A stretch of DNA of 64,000 nt from Alkalihalobacillus alcalophilus ATCC 27647 = CGMCC 1.3604 (GCF_000292245.2 NZ_ALPT02000005.1:25881-89880), one strand, 5' to 3'. Shown: positions 1 through 9,147, counted from the first letter of the stretch. Numbers and translations are program-made. Notes: generated by a model not told the origin, from the letters alone.

Positions 1-636
1 TTTACCAATTTTTATTCGTTTTAAATCAACCACTTCTTTTCCAACCGCGATAAACATCCGTTTAACTTGATGAAACTTCCCTTCTGTTATCGTCAAAGAA
101 ATCTGTGAATAAGAACCTGCTTCAAGTATCGTTAAATCAGCTGGTTTTGTTACATAACCGTCTTCCAATTTAACCCCCTTAGCAAAGGCTTCAATATCCT
201 CTTCTGTCACTTTTCCTTTTATTTTTGCTATATAAGTTTTCTCCACATGTTTTCGCGGAGACATGAGTGAATGTGAGAAATTTCCGTCATTTGTAATTAA
301 CAATAAGCCTTCTGTATCCTTATCCAACCTCCCTACCGGAAATGGTTCATAAATACGAATTTCATCAGCTGATAATAAATCAATCACTGTTTTATGCTCG
401 TCATCCTCTGTTGCTGAAATGACTCCTTTTGGTTTATTTAACATAAAATAAATATTTGGTTTATACGTGACAACCTCATCACCAATTACAACTTCATCTC
501 GACTCGGCTCCACTTTAGCTGCTCCATCTTTTACTAAGCTACCATTTATTTTCACAAACCCTTTTTTTAAAAGCAGTTTGACGTCCTTTCTTGAGCCATA
601 GCCCATATTCGCCAGTAGTTTATCTAATCGAATCAT
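1..636 (-). CDS. ytzG: RsuA-family 16S rRNA pseudouridine synthase, C-terminus cut by window edge
   Basis: The frame is open from the ATG at 636 down to base 1, so the gene runs off the window and its C-terminus is missing; 212 codons are present. The N-terminus RLDKLLANMGYGSRK is an S4 RNA-binding domain (about residues 1-50). The family catalytic motif GRLDKDTEGLLLITNDG, with its aspartate, lies near residue 100. Enzymes of this family isomerise a specific uridine to pseudouridine in rRNA; the B. subtilis homologue beside ytgP is YtzG. The start has AGGAGAAAAGCA upstream and overlaps the end of the preceding minus-strand gene by 17 bases, suggesting translational coupling. The family call is secure; the exact target base is not visible from sequence. 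Confidence 0.9.
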   Translation of the reverse strand, partial: MIRLDKLLANMGYGSRKDVKLLLKKGFVKINGSLVKDGAAKVEPSRDEVVIGDEVVTYKPNIYFMLNKPKGVISATEDDEHKTVIDLLSADEIRIYEPFPVGRLDKDTEGLLLITNDGNFSHSLMSPRKHVEKTYIAKIKGKVTEEDIEAFAKGVKLEDGYVTKPADLTILEAGSYSQISLTITEGKFHQVKRMFIAVGKEVVDLKRIKIGK

Positions 637-1315
637 TGCTTTTCTCCTGTTCTAATTGTTCCTTAATCTTTTTCGCAAAGCCTCCCAAATCACCTGTAAA
701 ATAGGCTTTATTCACGCCAGAGATGATTTGTTTTGCACTACTTTCAAATAATTCCTGTGGTAAACCTTGTTCCTGCCATTGTTGTTCAAATGATTGAATC
801 AATTGCAAAGTCATTTTAGTCGCAAGCTGATTCGCTCTTTTGGTATCACTCTCTGTCCCAATCACAATCCGTACTTCTGAAGAAAATAATTGCTTTAGCG
901 TTTTTTCAAAAAACGCACTCTCTTTTGGAAGCACGAGCGTCATTTCTTTTTGAGCCATAGCCTCTTTTGCATGACCAGCTAATTTACATGCGATTATTTT
1001 ATCAAAAGAACACCATTTTCGCACTTCGGCACTCATTAAAGCGGTTGCCATATGAATAATTTCAACATCTGCTTGTAAAACACCCTTCATTTCAGCAAAA
1101 AAATCAGCATACCCTTCTTTAGGCAAACAAAGAAAAAGTCTCGTCGCTGCTCTTAACTCTTCTTTTGACCAATAACGAGCAAATGAATACCTCTGCTGTA
1201 GTTGCAAAGCGGTTTGTTCATTCCGACTATATATAGCGACCGTCTCGTTCTCTCTCCAAAAGGATAATAATGTTTCAGCCAGTCTCCCTGAGCCAACAAT
1301 CACATTCAAAATCAT
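620..1315 (-). CDS. NAD(P)-binding Rossmann protein, pyrroline-5-carboxylate reductase-like
   Basis: A protein of about 231 residues. It opens with the beta strand and glycine loop LNVIVGSGRLAE, typical of the N-terminal NADP-binding domain of ProC/ComER-type proteins, followed by a short helical C-terminal half. The usual substrate domain of ProC is not recognisable, so the reaction is unknown. The ATG at 1315 lies only three bases after the AAGGAG site; the in-frame TTG at 1309 has better spacing (nine bases) and may be the true start. The gene sits between rodA-like and ytzG on the same strand and overlaps ytzG by 17 bases, so the three are probably co-transcribed. Function is inferred only at fold level. 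Confidence 0.75.
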   Translation of the reverse strand: MILNVIVGSGRLAETLLSFWRENETVAIYSRNEQTALQLQQRYSFARYWSKEELRAATRLFLCLPKEGYADFFAEMKGVLQADVEIIHMATALMSAEVRKWCSFDKIIACKLAGHAKEAMAQKEMTLVLPKESAFFEKTLKQLFSSEVRIVIGTESDTKRANQLATKMTLQLIQSFEQQWQEQGLPQELFESSAKQIISGVNKAYFTGDLGGFAKKIKEQLEQEKSNDSIR

Positions 1316-1371
1316 TCACTCCTTTTCAGTCGATGAAAAAGAAAGAGCTGTTAATCTTTTGATTAGCAACT

Positions 1372-2547
1372 CTACTCCAATTCATCACTTTCAAACATAT
1401 AATGTTTTGTTCTCATGTTGACATTCATGACGATACCCATTGCAATCATATTCGTCAAAAGGGCACTACCTCCATAACTGATAAAAGGTAGAGCAAGTCC
1501 AGTAATCGGCATTAAACCAACCGTCATCGCAATATTTTGGAAAATTTGAAACACCATTAAACCGATAATACCAGCAACTAAATAAGTTCCATATAAATTG
1601 TTACACGTTAAAGCAATGATAACCATCCGGTAAAATAACAAGAAATAAGTAACAAGTAAAATGGTCGCTCCAATAAAACCAAATTCCTCTCCAATTACGG
1701 TAAAGATAAAATCGGTATGAATTTCAGGGATCCGATCACTTTGTGTTTGGACCCCTTGCAAATAGCCAGCACCATACAGCTGTCCAGCACCAATTCCTTT
1801 TAATGCTTCAACCAGTTGAAATCCTTCGCCACTTGCTGTACCACGGGGGTCTAACCAACCATATATCCGACTCAACTGATGATCTTTAATAAAAATGTTA
1901 AAAAGCTCAAAATGGTTATTATGAAGCCAAATAAGTGCTCCCAATCCAGAAACGACTAATGCGACTAATGCTAAGATAATGCGCCAACCGATTCCCGAAA
2001 CAATAATCATCGTAGCAATGACAGCGGCTATTACAAGTGCCGTTCCTAAATCTGGTTGTTGTAATACTAAAAAGAATGGTGGCAAACCGACCGCTAAAAT
2101 TTTTGCTAAGATAATTAAATCCGTCTTAATATCATAACTTCGTCTAGCCACTGTAATTTTGTATAAAAGGTGGGCGAGAGCAAGTACGACAAACACCTTC
2201 ATTAACTCAGAAGGTTGAATCGTTGTCACTCCTAAATTCAACCATCTCGTCGCTCCATTGCGTTCAATTCCTAAAGGGGTCTCAACAAGTACTAATAAAA
2301 TCATTCCAACAATATATAATGGAGCCGAAAAATTCTTAAACAAATCATAATCAAGAACCATCATTACGCCCATTACGACAAAACTAGCCGCATAAAGCAT
2401 CAATTGTCTTTGTACATAATACATAGGATCGACACTATATTGACCTGCCGCGCTATATATCGCTAATAAACTAAAACACATAAGCACAAACAACAAAAAC
2501 AACGTTGTGTAATCAATTTGTTGTAGGCTTGATTTTTGCTCTTTCAT
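1372..2547 (-). CDS. SEDS-family peptidoglycan glycosyltransferase, RodA-like
   Basis: About 391 residues with ten predicted membrane helices. SEDS proteins polymerise lipid II into glycan strands together with a class B penicillin-binding protein; RodA-type members serve the elongation machinery. Visible family motifs are TIQPSELMK in the first half, the PEIHTDFIF segment holding the conserved catalytic aspartate, and the C-terminal MPITGLALPFISYGGSALL. The FQNIAMTVGLMPITG stretch is closer to RodA than to FtsW/SpoVE. I place the start at the ATG at 2547, preceded by TGGAGGAGACA; a longer frame to 2568 would swallow that site. It lies 34 bases downstream of a second SEDS gene, an arrangement that looks like an old duplication. 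Partner PBP is not in the window. Confidence 0.9.
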   Translation of the reverse strand: MKEQKSSLQQIDYTTLFLLFVLMCFSLLAIYSAAGQYSVDPMYYVQRQLMLYAASFVVMGVMMVLDYDLFKNFSAPLYIVGMILLVLVETPLGIERNGATRWLNLGVTTIQPSELMKVFVVLALAHLLYKITVARRSYDIKTDLIILAKILAVGLPPFFLVLQQPDLGTALVIAAVIATMIIVSGIGWRIILALVALVVSGLGALIWLHNNHFELFNIFIKDHQLSRIYGWLDPRGTASGEGFQLVEALKGIGAGQLYGAGYLQGVQTQSDRIPEIHTDFIFTVIGEEFGFIGATILLVTYFLLFYRMVIIALTCNNLYGTYLVAGIIGLMVFQIFQNIAMTVGLMPITGLALPFISYGGSALLTNMIAMGIVMNVNMRTKHYMFESDELE

Positions 2548-2581
2548 TGTCTCCTCCAATTGAAACAACTAACAATCTATC

Positions 2582-3736
2582 TTAAGCTGGAACTTGTTCG
2601 TCCAGTTGTCCTTTTAACCGTTGTTGTCTTATATTATTTCTCGAGATATTTGCAACAATCGCTAAACCAATAAAGCTTACAAGTAGCGAAGAGCCTCCGT
2701 TACTAAGCAATGGAAGAGGCACACCTGTAATCGGTAATAGGCCTGTAACCGCTCCTACATTAAAGACAATTTGAATCGCCAATTGAAAAGATATCCCAAA
2801 AGCGAGCAAACTTCCAAATGGGGACTTACACCTTGTCCCAATTACAACTCCACGGAAAATGATAATCGAATAACAAATAAAAACAAATAACACACCGAAA
2901 ATCCCTAATTCTTCTGCAATAATCGCCAAAATAAAGTCCGTATGGGCTTCTGGTAAATAAAGCAGCTTTTGCACACTTTGCCCAAGACCTGTTCCACTTA
3001 AGCCACCATGGGCGATAGCAATATAAGATTGAATAAGTTGATACCCATCCCCCCACATTTCTGCAAAGGGATCCGTAAAGGAAGTAATTCGCTGCATTCG
3101 ATAATCTTCAGAGCGAACAAAAAAGATAAACAGGACGGCTCCTACAGCTAAGAGTCCAAATAAATGACGAAATCTCGCCCCTGAAAAGAAGGCAAGTAAA
3201 ATCGCCACAATCATGATCGATGTCGCTGTTCCTAAATCTGGTTGCAACATAATTAAACCAAAAATCACACCGACCATAATAAGCGGAGGCATTACGCCCG
3301 TTAAAAATTTATCAATGTAAGCTTGTTTTTGTGTATAAACTTGAGCCAAGTAGATGATAACCCCGAGCTTTACAAACTCTGAAGGCTGAATGACACCTAA
3401 CCCAGGCAAGCGAATCCAACGTTCAGCACCACTTACCGTATGACCAATACCTGGCATCTTTACTAAAATTAATAAAATAATCGAAACGACAATAACGATT
3501 ACGGATAATTTCCGATAAAAACGATAGGGGAAATGCATCACAAATAAAAATACGAGTGACGCCAAGCCAAACCACATCACCTGTCTTTTGATAAAATAAT
3601 AGGGGTCTTGAAGATTCTGATCGGTATAAGCTAACACATAGCTTGCACTAAAAACCATAAGAAGGCCGAAAGCTGATAACAGGAGTATGGTTATAATTAA
3701 AGTCCAATCATTATCTTTCCAAAAAGAGTATTTCAT
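2582..3736 (-). CDS. SEDS-family peptidoglycan glycosyltransferase, FtsW/SpoVE-like
   Basis: A 384-residue polytopic membrane protein of the SEDS family. The N-terminus LLLSAFGLLMVFSAS, followed by PYYFIKRQ and VIQPSEFVKLG, and the C-terminal ITGVPLPLLSNGGSSLL follow the FtsW/SpoVE pattern. The PEAHTDFIL segment carries the conserved aspartate needed for glycan polymerisation. It is the first gene of a minus-strand run (FtsW-like, RodA-like, NAD(P)-binding, ytzG). A GGGGATGA site precedes the ATG at 3736. Whether it acts in vegetative division or in sporulation cannot be decided here; the absence of mur/mra genes next to it means it is not the canonical dcw-cluster copy. Confidence 0.88.
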   Translation of the reverse strand: MKYSFWKDNDWTLIITILLLSAFGLLMVFSASYVLAYTDQNLQDPYYFIKRQVMWFGLASLVFLFVMHFPYRFYRKLSVIVIVVSIILLILVKMPGIGHTVSGAERWIRLPGLGVIQPSEFVKLGVIIYLAQVYTQKQAYIDKFLTGVMPPLIMVGVIFGLIMLQPDLGTATSIMIVAILLAFFSGARFRHLFGLLAVGAVLFIFFVRSEDYRMQRITSFTDPFAEMWGDGYQLIQSYIAIAHGGLSGTGLGQSVQKLLYLPEAHTDFILAIIAEELGIFGVLFVFICYSIIIFRGVVIGTRCKSPFGSLLAFGISFQLAIQIVFNVGAVTGLLPITGVPLPLLSNGGSSLLVSFIGLAIVANISRNNIRQQRLKGQLDEQVPA

Positions 3737-3875
3737 TTCATCCCCAACTTTCCCTAGCCTTTTTTCTATGTATCGCTAGTGCGTTGCAAGCTTAATTATA
3801 GCAAACGTTCCTCTAATTCAAAAGAGCCATTCCCTGTCAACAAATGTCTATTTTTTTACCAAAATGTATATTTTA

Positions 3876-3898
3876 CGCCCCTTCTGATGAAGGGGCGC
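3876..3898 (-). terminator. Hairpin downstream of ytgP
   Basis: A perfect 9-bp stem CGCCCCTTC/GAAGGGGCG lies between ytgP (ending 3924) and the FtsW-like start. It is followed on the minus strand by an A/T-rich stretch without a clean U-run, so it is a weak terminator candidate for ytgP. Confidence 0.4.
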
Positions 3899-3923
3899 TG
3901 TAATTTTACAAGATTTTCGTTGT

Positions 3924-5558
3924 TCATTCACGATGACGCTGTTTTTTATAATTTAATAAATCAAATCGGTCTCCGAGTATTTGACCTGCTAAACGCGAGC
4001 GAACCGCTAAAAAGAAGTAAAGAATTACACCCACTGCTACTCCTACAAGCATGACTAGAAAGCTATTAAATCGGCTCGTTAAAGGGAAGAATAATTGCAT
4101 CCCTTCATTAACAATCCAAACACCAACTGCCATAACTCCAGAAAAGATTGAAATAAGGAGCAACCTTTTTAAAATAAAGCCATAATGAAAATTAGCATAA
4201 TGTCCAATCGCCCAGACATTAATCCCGATCGCCACAAGAAAACCTAGATAACTAGAAATAATAGCTCCATATTCTCCAAAAAGGATAATAAACAAATAGT
4301 TCGTAGCCAACTTAAACAATAATCCAATAATTAACGCGATAACGGCAAATTTTTGGCGATTCATTCCTTGTAAAATTGCACCTGTTACAGCAAAAAGAGA
4401 AAATAAGAGCGTAATCGGACCATAAGAACTTAAAATCGCCCCACCTAATACCTCATTGTCATAACCATAAAGGGAAATATAAATGCTTTCCCCTAATGTC
4501 GCCATCCCAACAGCAGCCGGGAAAGAAATAAACAAAATGATTTGATAGGTTTGCGTAATTTGTTTTTGTAAAGTGATTTGATCATTATTCGTAAACGATT
4601 TTGTAATCGTCGGAACGAGCGTGATCGATAATGCTGTTGCGAGTGCCATTGGAATAAGCACGACCTTATGAACTGTTCCAGTAAAAATCCCAAAGAAAGA
4701 ATTAGCCTCTTCAAATCCAATTGCACTCAATCCAGCCTTTACAGTAAATAAATCGATAAATTGAAACAAAGGAATAGCCAAACCAACAAAGGATAAAGGC
4801 AATGCATAAGAGATTAATTCCTTATACATATCCTTTAGTTTCATTTCGTGGCGAACTTTTGTAGACTCAACTTTCTCGATAATTGCTTTTCTCCGTTTAA
4901 ACCAGTAATAAATTAAAACAACTAAACCACCAATCGCTCCTACAAAGGCTCCGAATGTGGCAAATCCTACAGCTAGTACCAGGTTGCCATTGCCAACATT
5001 CATCACTAAAAAAGCGGCCGCCAAAATAAAACAAATTCTTACAATTTGTTCCAAAACTTGCGAAACACTCGTTGGTCCCATTGACTGAAAGCCTTGAAAA
5101 TACCCACGTATAATCGCCATTAAAGGTACTACAATCAAAGCAAAACTAACCATTCGAATCGCAAAAATGATATCATCTAATGTAAATTTATCAATCCCAG
5201 CTGCGGCTTCAGGGGAAATATATGGAGCCATAATTGGAGCCAATAAGAACAAAAGTAAAAAGGCGATAAAGCCTGTTATCGACATTAAGATTAAGCCTGA
5301 GCGAAAAAGACGATAACCTGTTTCATAGTCATCCAATGCCTGGTATTTAGAGACGAACTTTGAGACCGCTAGAGGAACTCCAGCCGTTGCTAAACTAAGC
5401 ATCACCGTATACGGAATATAACCAAATTGATACAGACCAATTCCATCCGAACCTACTATATGATTAAAAGGAATAATATAAATAAAACCAAGGATTTTTG
5501 AAATCAATGTTGCCGCGGTTAACACCATCGTTCCACGTAATAATTTTGAATCTGCCAT
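3924..5558 (-). CDS. ytgP: MurJ/YtgP-type lipid II flippase (MVF family)
   Basis: A 544-residue protein with about 14 membrane helices. The N-terminus LRGTMVLTAATLISKILGF is the hallmark of the MATE-like MVF/oligosaccharide flippase group. Length and sequence match B. subtilis YtgP, one of the two lipid II flippases of that species, which moves the peptidoglycan precursor to the outer membrane face. The ATG at 5558 follows TAGGAGGAACGG. The gene lies upstream of the two SEDS polymerase genes on the same strand, which use the flipped substrate, so the context supports a cell-wall role. A hairpin after the stop suggests it may be transcribed separately. Confidence 0.9.
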   Translation of the reverse strand: MADSKLLRGTMVLTAATLISKILGFIYIIPFNHIVGSDGIGLYQFGYIPYTVMLSLATAGVPLAVSKFVSKYQALDDYETGYRLFRSGLILMSITGFIAFLLLFLLAPIMAPYISPEAAAGIDKFTLDDIIFAIRMVSFALIVVPLMAIIRGYFQGFQSMGPTSVSQVLEQIVRICFILAAAFLVMNVGNGNLVLAVGFATFGAFVGAIGGLVVLIYYWFKRRKAIIEKVESTKVRHEMKLKDMYKELISYALPLSFVGLAIPLFQFIDLFTVKAGLSAIGFEEANSFFGIFTGTVHKVVLIPMALATALSITLVPTITKSFTNNDQITLQKQITQTYQIILFISFPAAVGMATLGESIYISLYGYDNEVLGGAILSSYGPITLLFSLFAVTGAILQGMNRQKFAVIALIIGLLFKLATNYLFIILFGEYGAIISSYLGFLVAIGINVWAIGHYANFHYGFILKRLLLISIFSGVMAVGVWIVNEGMQLFFPLTSRFNSFLVMLVGVAVGVILYFFLAVRSRLAGQILGDRFDLLNYKKQRHRE

Positions 5559-5613
5559 CCGTTCCTCCTATGCTTCTCTCGATACCCTTGTCGATTAAAA
5601 TATTTAAATGAGA

Positions 5614-6015
5614 TTATCCTTCCATAATCTTCACATAGTAAGTACGATGACGTGGTCCATCAAATTCGCAAAAATAAACGCCTTGCCAAGTACCTAAAAT
5701 AAGTTTTTCTTTTTCAATAATGATCGTTTGAGAACTACCAACCGTACTTGCCTTTAAATGAGCGGCGGAATTGCCTTCCATATGACGATATTTTGAATGC
5801 AACCATGGATACACTTCGTCTAATCTCATTAACATATCATGCTTAACATCCGGGTCCGCATTTTCATTTATCGTAATACCAGCTGTCGTGTGCGGACAAT
5901 AAACAGTAACTAAACCATTTTTCACTTTTGACTGGGAAACAAGTTTTTCAATTGCTTTTGTTACATCAATCATTTCATCACGGTTATTGGTTTGAATACT
6001 TTGTTTGATTAACAT
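5614..6015 (-). CDS. yugU: YjbQ/YugU family protein
   Basis: A 133-residue protein of the small YjbQ family (UPF0047), cytoplasmic. Conserved blocks seen are VYCPHTTAGITINENADPDV (residues about 39-58), HMEGNSAAHLKAS and the C-terminal LGTWQGVYFCEFDGPR with a final basic stretch. Members have been reported to have weak thiamine-phosphate synthase activity, hence the common label 'secondary thiamine-phosphate synthase', but the physiological role is unclear. The ribosome site (GAGGCAAT) is modest. It lies 55 bases upstream of ytgP on the same strand. Family assignment is certain, function is not. Confidence 0.88.
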   Translation of the reverse strand: MLIKQSIQTNNRDEMIDVTKAIEKLVSQSKVKNGLVTVYCPHTTAGITINENADPDVKHDMLMRLDEVYPWLHSKYRHMEGNSAAHLKASTVGSSQTIIIEKEKLILGTWQGVYFCEFDGPRHRTYYVKIMEG

Positions 6016-6253
6016 TTTTATTGCCTCAACTTCCTTTTATTTATGGAGCACTTCATTGTTATACATTTTATACATCTTTGACTATACTACTGAACTTTCT
6101 TCTTTTCAAATAAATTCAGGTGGAGAGAGAAGAAAGCTGCCAATAAAAAAAGGTGGCTCATTCTTTAATTCAACGTAAAAAAGCTTGCCGACCACCTTAA
6201 AAATGAGGATTAGTCAACAAGCTAAGGGCAGATTTTGAATTCTTAATCGACCA

Positions 6254-6934
6254 TCATTCCACTTCATCAATTAAAATTAACGTAAAATACTCCTCAAGGG
6301 CACTTGATATAGTGTTAACAATCTCTTTTCTTTTTTGTTCATCTAACAACATCACTCGATCATTCCAATTACTTAAAAAACCTAACTCTACGATAACAGA
6401 GGCCGTTTCCGTATGATTCATCAAATAATAATTTTTTCCTTTAATCGGATTCCGCTCCGTTTGATAATAACGATTTAAATGATTTTGGATAACCTCAGCT
6501 AAAAATAAACTTTTATCGCTTTTTTGATAAATGACAACTGGACCGTGGGCTCGATTGTTTTTCGCCCAATTCACATGTAAACTAAGAAAAATTTTCGGCT
6601 TTAAAGAATTAACGATCATCGTCCTCTGTAACAAGTCCTTTTGATGCCTACTCGTTTTTCTTCCAATATAATCATCACTTAAAGCGTAATCATGAATACG
6701 TGTAATGGCCACGTGGTAGGAGTCAGCTTTTAATTCTTTATATAATTCTAATCCAAATTGAAGATTAATTTCTTTTTCAAGAATTCCTTTAATCGTTGTT
6801 CCTCCATCCACTCCACCGTGTCCTACATCAATGACTACATCATATGTTGGCTTCCAATAAGCATTAACAGTTTTTGCATACATAAAAGGAAAAACGATGA
6901 CAAAGAAAAACAGAAGCCAAAGGTGAACTCTCAC
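6254..6934 (-). CDS. cwlD: CwlD-like N-acetylmuramoyl-L-alanine amidase (Amidase_3)
   Basis: A 226-residue protein. The N-terminal hydrophobic stretch (residues 4-20) is an uncleaved signal or anchor. The Amidase_3 domain follows: VVIDVGHGGVDGG holds the first zinc histidine, a glutamate follows in KEINLQFGLEL, SLHVNWAKN holds the second histidine, and SVIVELGFLSN holds the catalytic glutamate. CwlD makes muramic delta-lactam in spore cortex; other family members are lytic amidases, so the cortex role is an inference from size and domain content (no SH3b or SPOR repeats). The GTG start at 6934 has AAGGAG eight bases upstream; the nearby ATG runs straight into TGA and cannot be used. It is transcribed divergently from ytfP. 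Confidence 0.8.
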   Translation of the reverse strand: MRVHLWLLFFFVIVFPFMYAKTVNAYWKPTYDVVIDVGHGGVDGGTTIKGILEKEINLQFGLELYKELKADSYHVAITRIHDYALSDDYIGRKTSRHQKDLLQRTMIVNSLKPKIFLSLHVNWAKNNRAHGPVVIYQKSDKSLFLAEVIQNHLNRYYQTERNPIKGKNYYLMNHTETASVIVELGFLSNWNDRVMLLDEQKRKEIVNTISSALEEYFTLILIDEVE

Positions 6935-7138
6935 ATTTTTAACTCCTTACCTATTTGATGATCCTATTTTTTATAAAGAACAGTCGATCTATTCATATAA
7001 AATGACAAATCCATCAAAAGATGTATGTAAGGATAGCTCAAGGTTCATTCTGATGATATGATTAAGAACGATATTAATTTGAGCATAGTCGTTTATGTAT
7101 GAAAAATAACCTGGCTCATAAATAAAAGGGTGAAAGAA

Positions 7139-8401
7139 ATGTATGATGTCATCATAATCGGCGGTGGTCCATCTGGTTTAATGGCCTCCGTTGCTGCTTC
7201 TACATATGGAGCAAAAGTTTTATTAATTGATAAAGGCGATAAGTTAGGAAGAAAATTAGCCATTTCCGGCGGAGGGCGTTGTAATGTAACCAACCGAATG
7301 GAAAGAAAACAGCTAATTGAACATATCCCTGGAAACGGTAAATTTATGCATAGTCCATTCTCTATATTTGATAATGAAAACATCATTACTTTTTTTGAGG
7401 ATTTAGGGATTAAGTTAAAGGAAGAAGATCGCGGACGAATGTTTCCAGTAAGTGATAAAGCCAAAACGGTTGTTGATGCCTTAATAAATAAAATGATTAC
7501 ATTAGGAGTAAAAGTTCGTACAAACTGTAAAGTAAACGACATTCTTTTTGACGATGAAAAAGTTCACGCTGTTCATTTGCAAGATGGAAGCATAGTCAAA
7601 ACAAAAAATGTAATTATCGCCTCTGGTGGTAAATCGGTTCCGCATACAGGAAGTACAGGGGATGGATACCCATGGGCCCAAAAAGCGGGTCATACGATTA
7701 CCGAACTATATCCAACGGAAGTTCCCATCACATCCAATGAACCATTTATTCAAAACAAAACATTACAAGGTCTAGCCTTACGTAATATTGAGCTTTCCGT
7801 TATCAACCCAAAGGGAAAAACGATTATTACTCATGAGGGTGACATGTTATTTACCCATTTTGGGCTCTCTGGTCCTGCCGTTTTACGCTGTAGTCAATTT
7901 GTTGTCAAAGCCTTAAAAAAATTCAAGACACCTACAGTCGAAATGCAAATCGATTTGATGCCGTCCATGCATCAGGAAGAAGTTTTTCAGAATATAATTA
8001 AGCAGCTAAAAAATGAGCCAAAAAAATCCGTTCGGAATGTGCTCAAAGGATTTTTACCTGAGCGATTTTTAACGTTTTTATTTGAGTATTTAAATATTGA
8101 TGCTAGTCTAACCGCAGCAAGTCTATCACATGAAGACATTCGTAAATTAGCAGCTGCCACTAAACAGTTTTCAATCCAAGTCAACGGCACCTTGTCAATA
8201 GAAAAAGCCTTTGTCACAGGTGGAGGCGTTTCAGTAAAAGAAATCGAACCAAAATCGATGCATTCCCGTAAAAAGAATGGTCTTTATTTTTGTGGCGAAG
8301 TACTCGATATTCATGGCTATACCGGTGGTTACAACATTACCTGTGCTTTTTCAACCGGATATACCGCTGGGAAATCAGCTGCTGAACGCGTAAAAAGTTA
8401 A
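7139..8401 (+). CDS. ytfP: BaiN/YtfP-type FAD-dependent oxidoreductase (HI0933 family)
   Basis: A flavoprotein of about 420 residues. The N-terminal dinucleotide loop VIIIGGGPSGLMAS is followed by the family signature GRKLAISGGGRCNVTNR at about residues 33-50. A C-terminal FAD segment (FVTGGGVSVKEI, then GEVLDIHGYTGGYNI) completes the HI0933/BaiN pattern. The substrate in Bacillus is unknown. The frame extends to a GTG at 7130, but that codon overlaps the AAAGGGTG ribosome site; the ATG at 7139 is spaced correctly and gives an N-terminus matching homologues. A strong terminator follows immediately, so the gene is probably monocistronic. Confidence 0.9.
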   Translation: MYDVIIIGGGPSGLMASVAASTYGAKVLLIDKGDKLGRKLAISGGGRCNVTNRMERKQLIEHIPGNGKFMHSPFSIFDNENIITFFEDLGIKLKEEDRGRMFPVSDKAKTVVDALINKMITLGVKVRTNCKVNDILFDDEKVHAVHLQDGSIVKTKNVIIASGGKSVPHTGSTGDGYPWAQKAGHTITELYPTEVPITSNEPFIQNKTLQGLALRNIELSVINPKGKTIITHEGDMLFTHFGLSGPAVLRCSQFVVKALKKFKTPTVEMQIDLMPSMHQEEVFQNIIKQLKNEPKKSVRNVLKGFLPERFLTFLFEYLNIDASLTAASLSHEDIRKLAAATKQFSIQVNGTLSIEKAFVTGGGVSVKEIEPKSMHSRKKNGLYFCGEVLDIHGYTGGYNITCAFSTGYTAGKSAAERVKS

Positions 8402-8403
8402 TG

Positions 8404-8440
8404 AAAATACACGTCACAATTTCGTGACGTGTATTTTTTA
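8404..8440 (+). terminator. Terminator of ytfP
   Basis: A perfect 14-bp stem AAAATACACGTCAC/GTGACGTGTATTTT with a 6-base loop, followed by a T-run, begins three bases after the ytfP stop codon. Confidence 0.92.
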
Positions 8441-8497
8441 TTACTCGAGTTTCGCCCACTTTCTTTTTATTTGTAACCTTCCCCCCCTTGGCTGTGA

Positions 8498-9047
8498 GTT
8501 TCATTCCCTATCCCGCATGATTCGCACCCTAATTTGACTCTGCTCGGCTTTTCATTACTTATCCTGGTTTATTCGCACCCTAATTTGGCTCAGCTCAGCT
8601 TTTCATTACTTATCCTGGTTTATTCGCATTCGCACCCTAATTTGACTCAGCTCGGCTTTTCATTACTTATCCTGGTTTATTCGCACCCTAATTTGGCACA
8701 GCTCGGCTTTTCATTACTTATCTCGCTCTTTTCGCACCCTAATTTGACTCAGCTCGGCTTTTCATTACTTATCCTGGTTTATTCGCACCCTAATTTGGCT
8801 CAGCTCGGCTTTTCATTACTTATCTCGCTCTTTTCGCACCCTAATTTACTCAGCACTAATTTTCATTACCTATCCCACCTTATTCGCACCCTAATTTGAC
8901 TCAGCTCCGCTTTTCATTACCTATCCCACCTTATTCGCACCCTAATTTAACACAGCACAGCTTTTCATTACTTATCCCGCTCTTTTCGCACCCTAATTTG
9001 ACTTAGCATAACTTTTCATTACCTATCCCGCATGATTCGCAACCTAA
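8498..9047 (+). repeat. Array of eleven 51-bp tandem repeats (locus 1)
   Basis: Units begin at 8498, 8549, 8600, 8657, 8708, 8759, 8810, 8860, 8911, 8962 and 9013. Nine are 51 bp. The third is 57 bp (a GCATTC duplication), the seventh is 50 bp and the last is partial. Core words are TTTTCATTACTTATC, TTCGCACCCTAATTT and CAGCTCGGC. Two alternating subtypes occur: 'CTGGTTTATTCG' and 'TCGCTCTTTTCG'. The array fills the convergent gap between ytfP and leuS. The 51-bp period leaves one frame open with a 17-residue repeat (FSLLILVYSHPNLAQLG), but there is no ribosome site or ATG and the 50-bp unit breaks the frame. A related array lies at 52629-53115. Confidence 0.95.
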
Positions 9048-9106
9048 CCTCCTATCTCCCTCTCCCGCCTCCGAAACACTGTAATTCCCCATCCCAAAAA
9101 ACAAAC

Positions 9107-9147
9107 AAAAAACGTGTACTAGCCTCAAAACCAGCACACGTTTTTTT
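9107..9147 (-). terminator. Terminator of leuS
   Basis: On the minus strand AAACGTGT...ACACGTTTTTT forms a stem with a long loop followed by a T-run. It lies just after the leuS stop codon at 9150. Confidence 0.85.

Noticed and set aside
3779..4054. Plus-strand frame of 91 codons at the end of ytgP
   Set aside because: Antisense to the ytgP terminus and hairpin, with no start signals.
8534..8899. Open frame of 121 codons with 17-residue repeats in locus 1
   Set aside because: It starts at an internal TTG with no ribosome site and exists because the repeat period is a multiple of three; the 50-bp unit shifts the frame.
8498..9047. CRISPR array
   Set aside because: Units are contiguous and similar over their full length, without unique spacers, and no cas genes are present; the same holds for 52629-53115.
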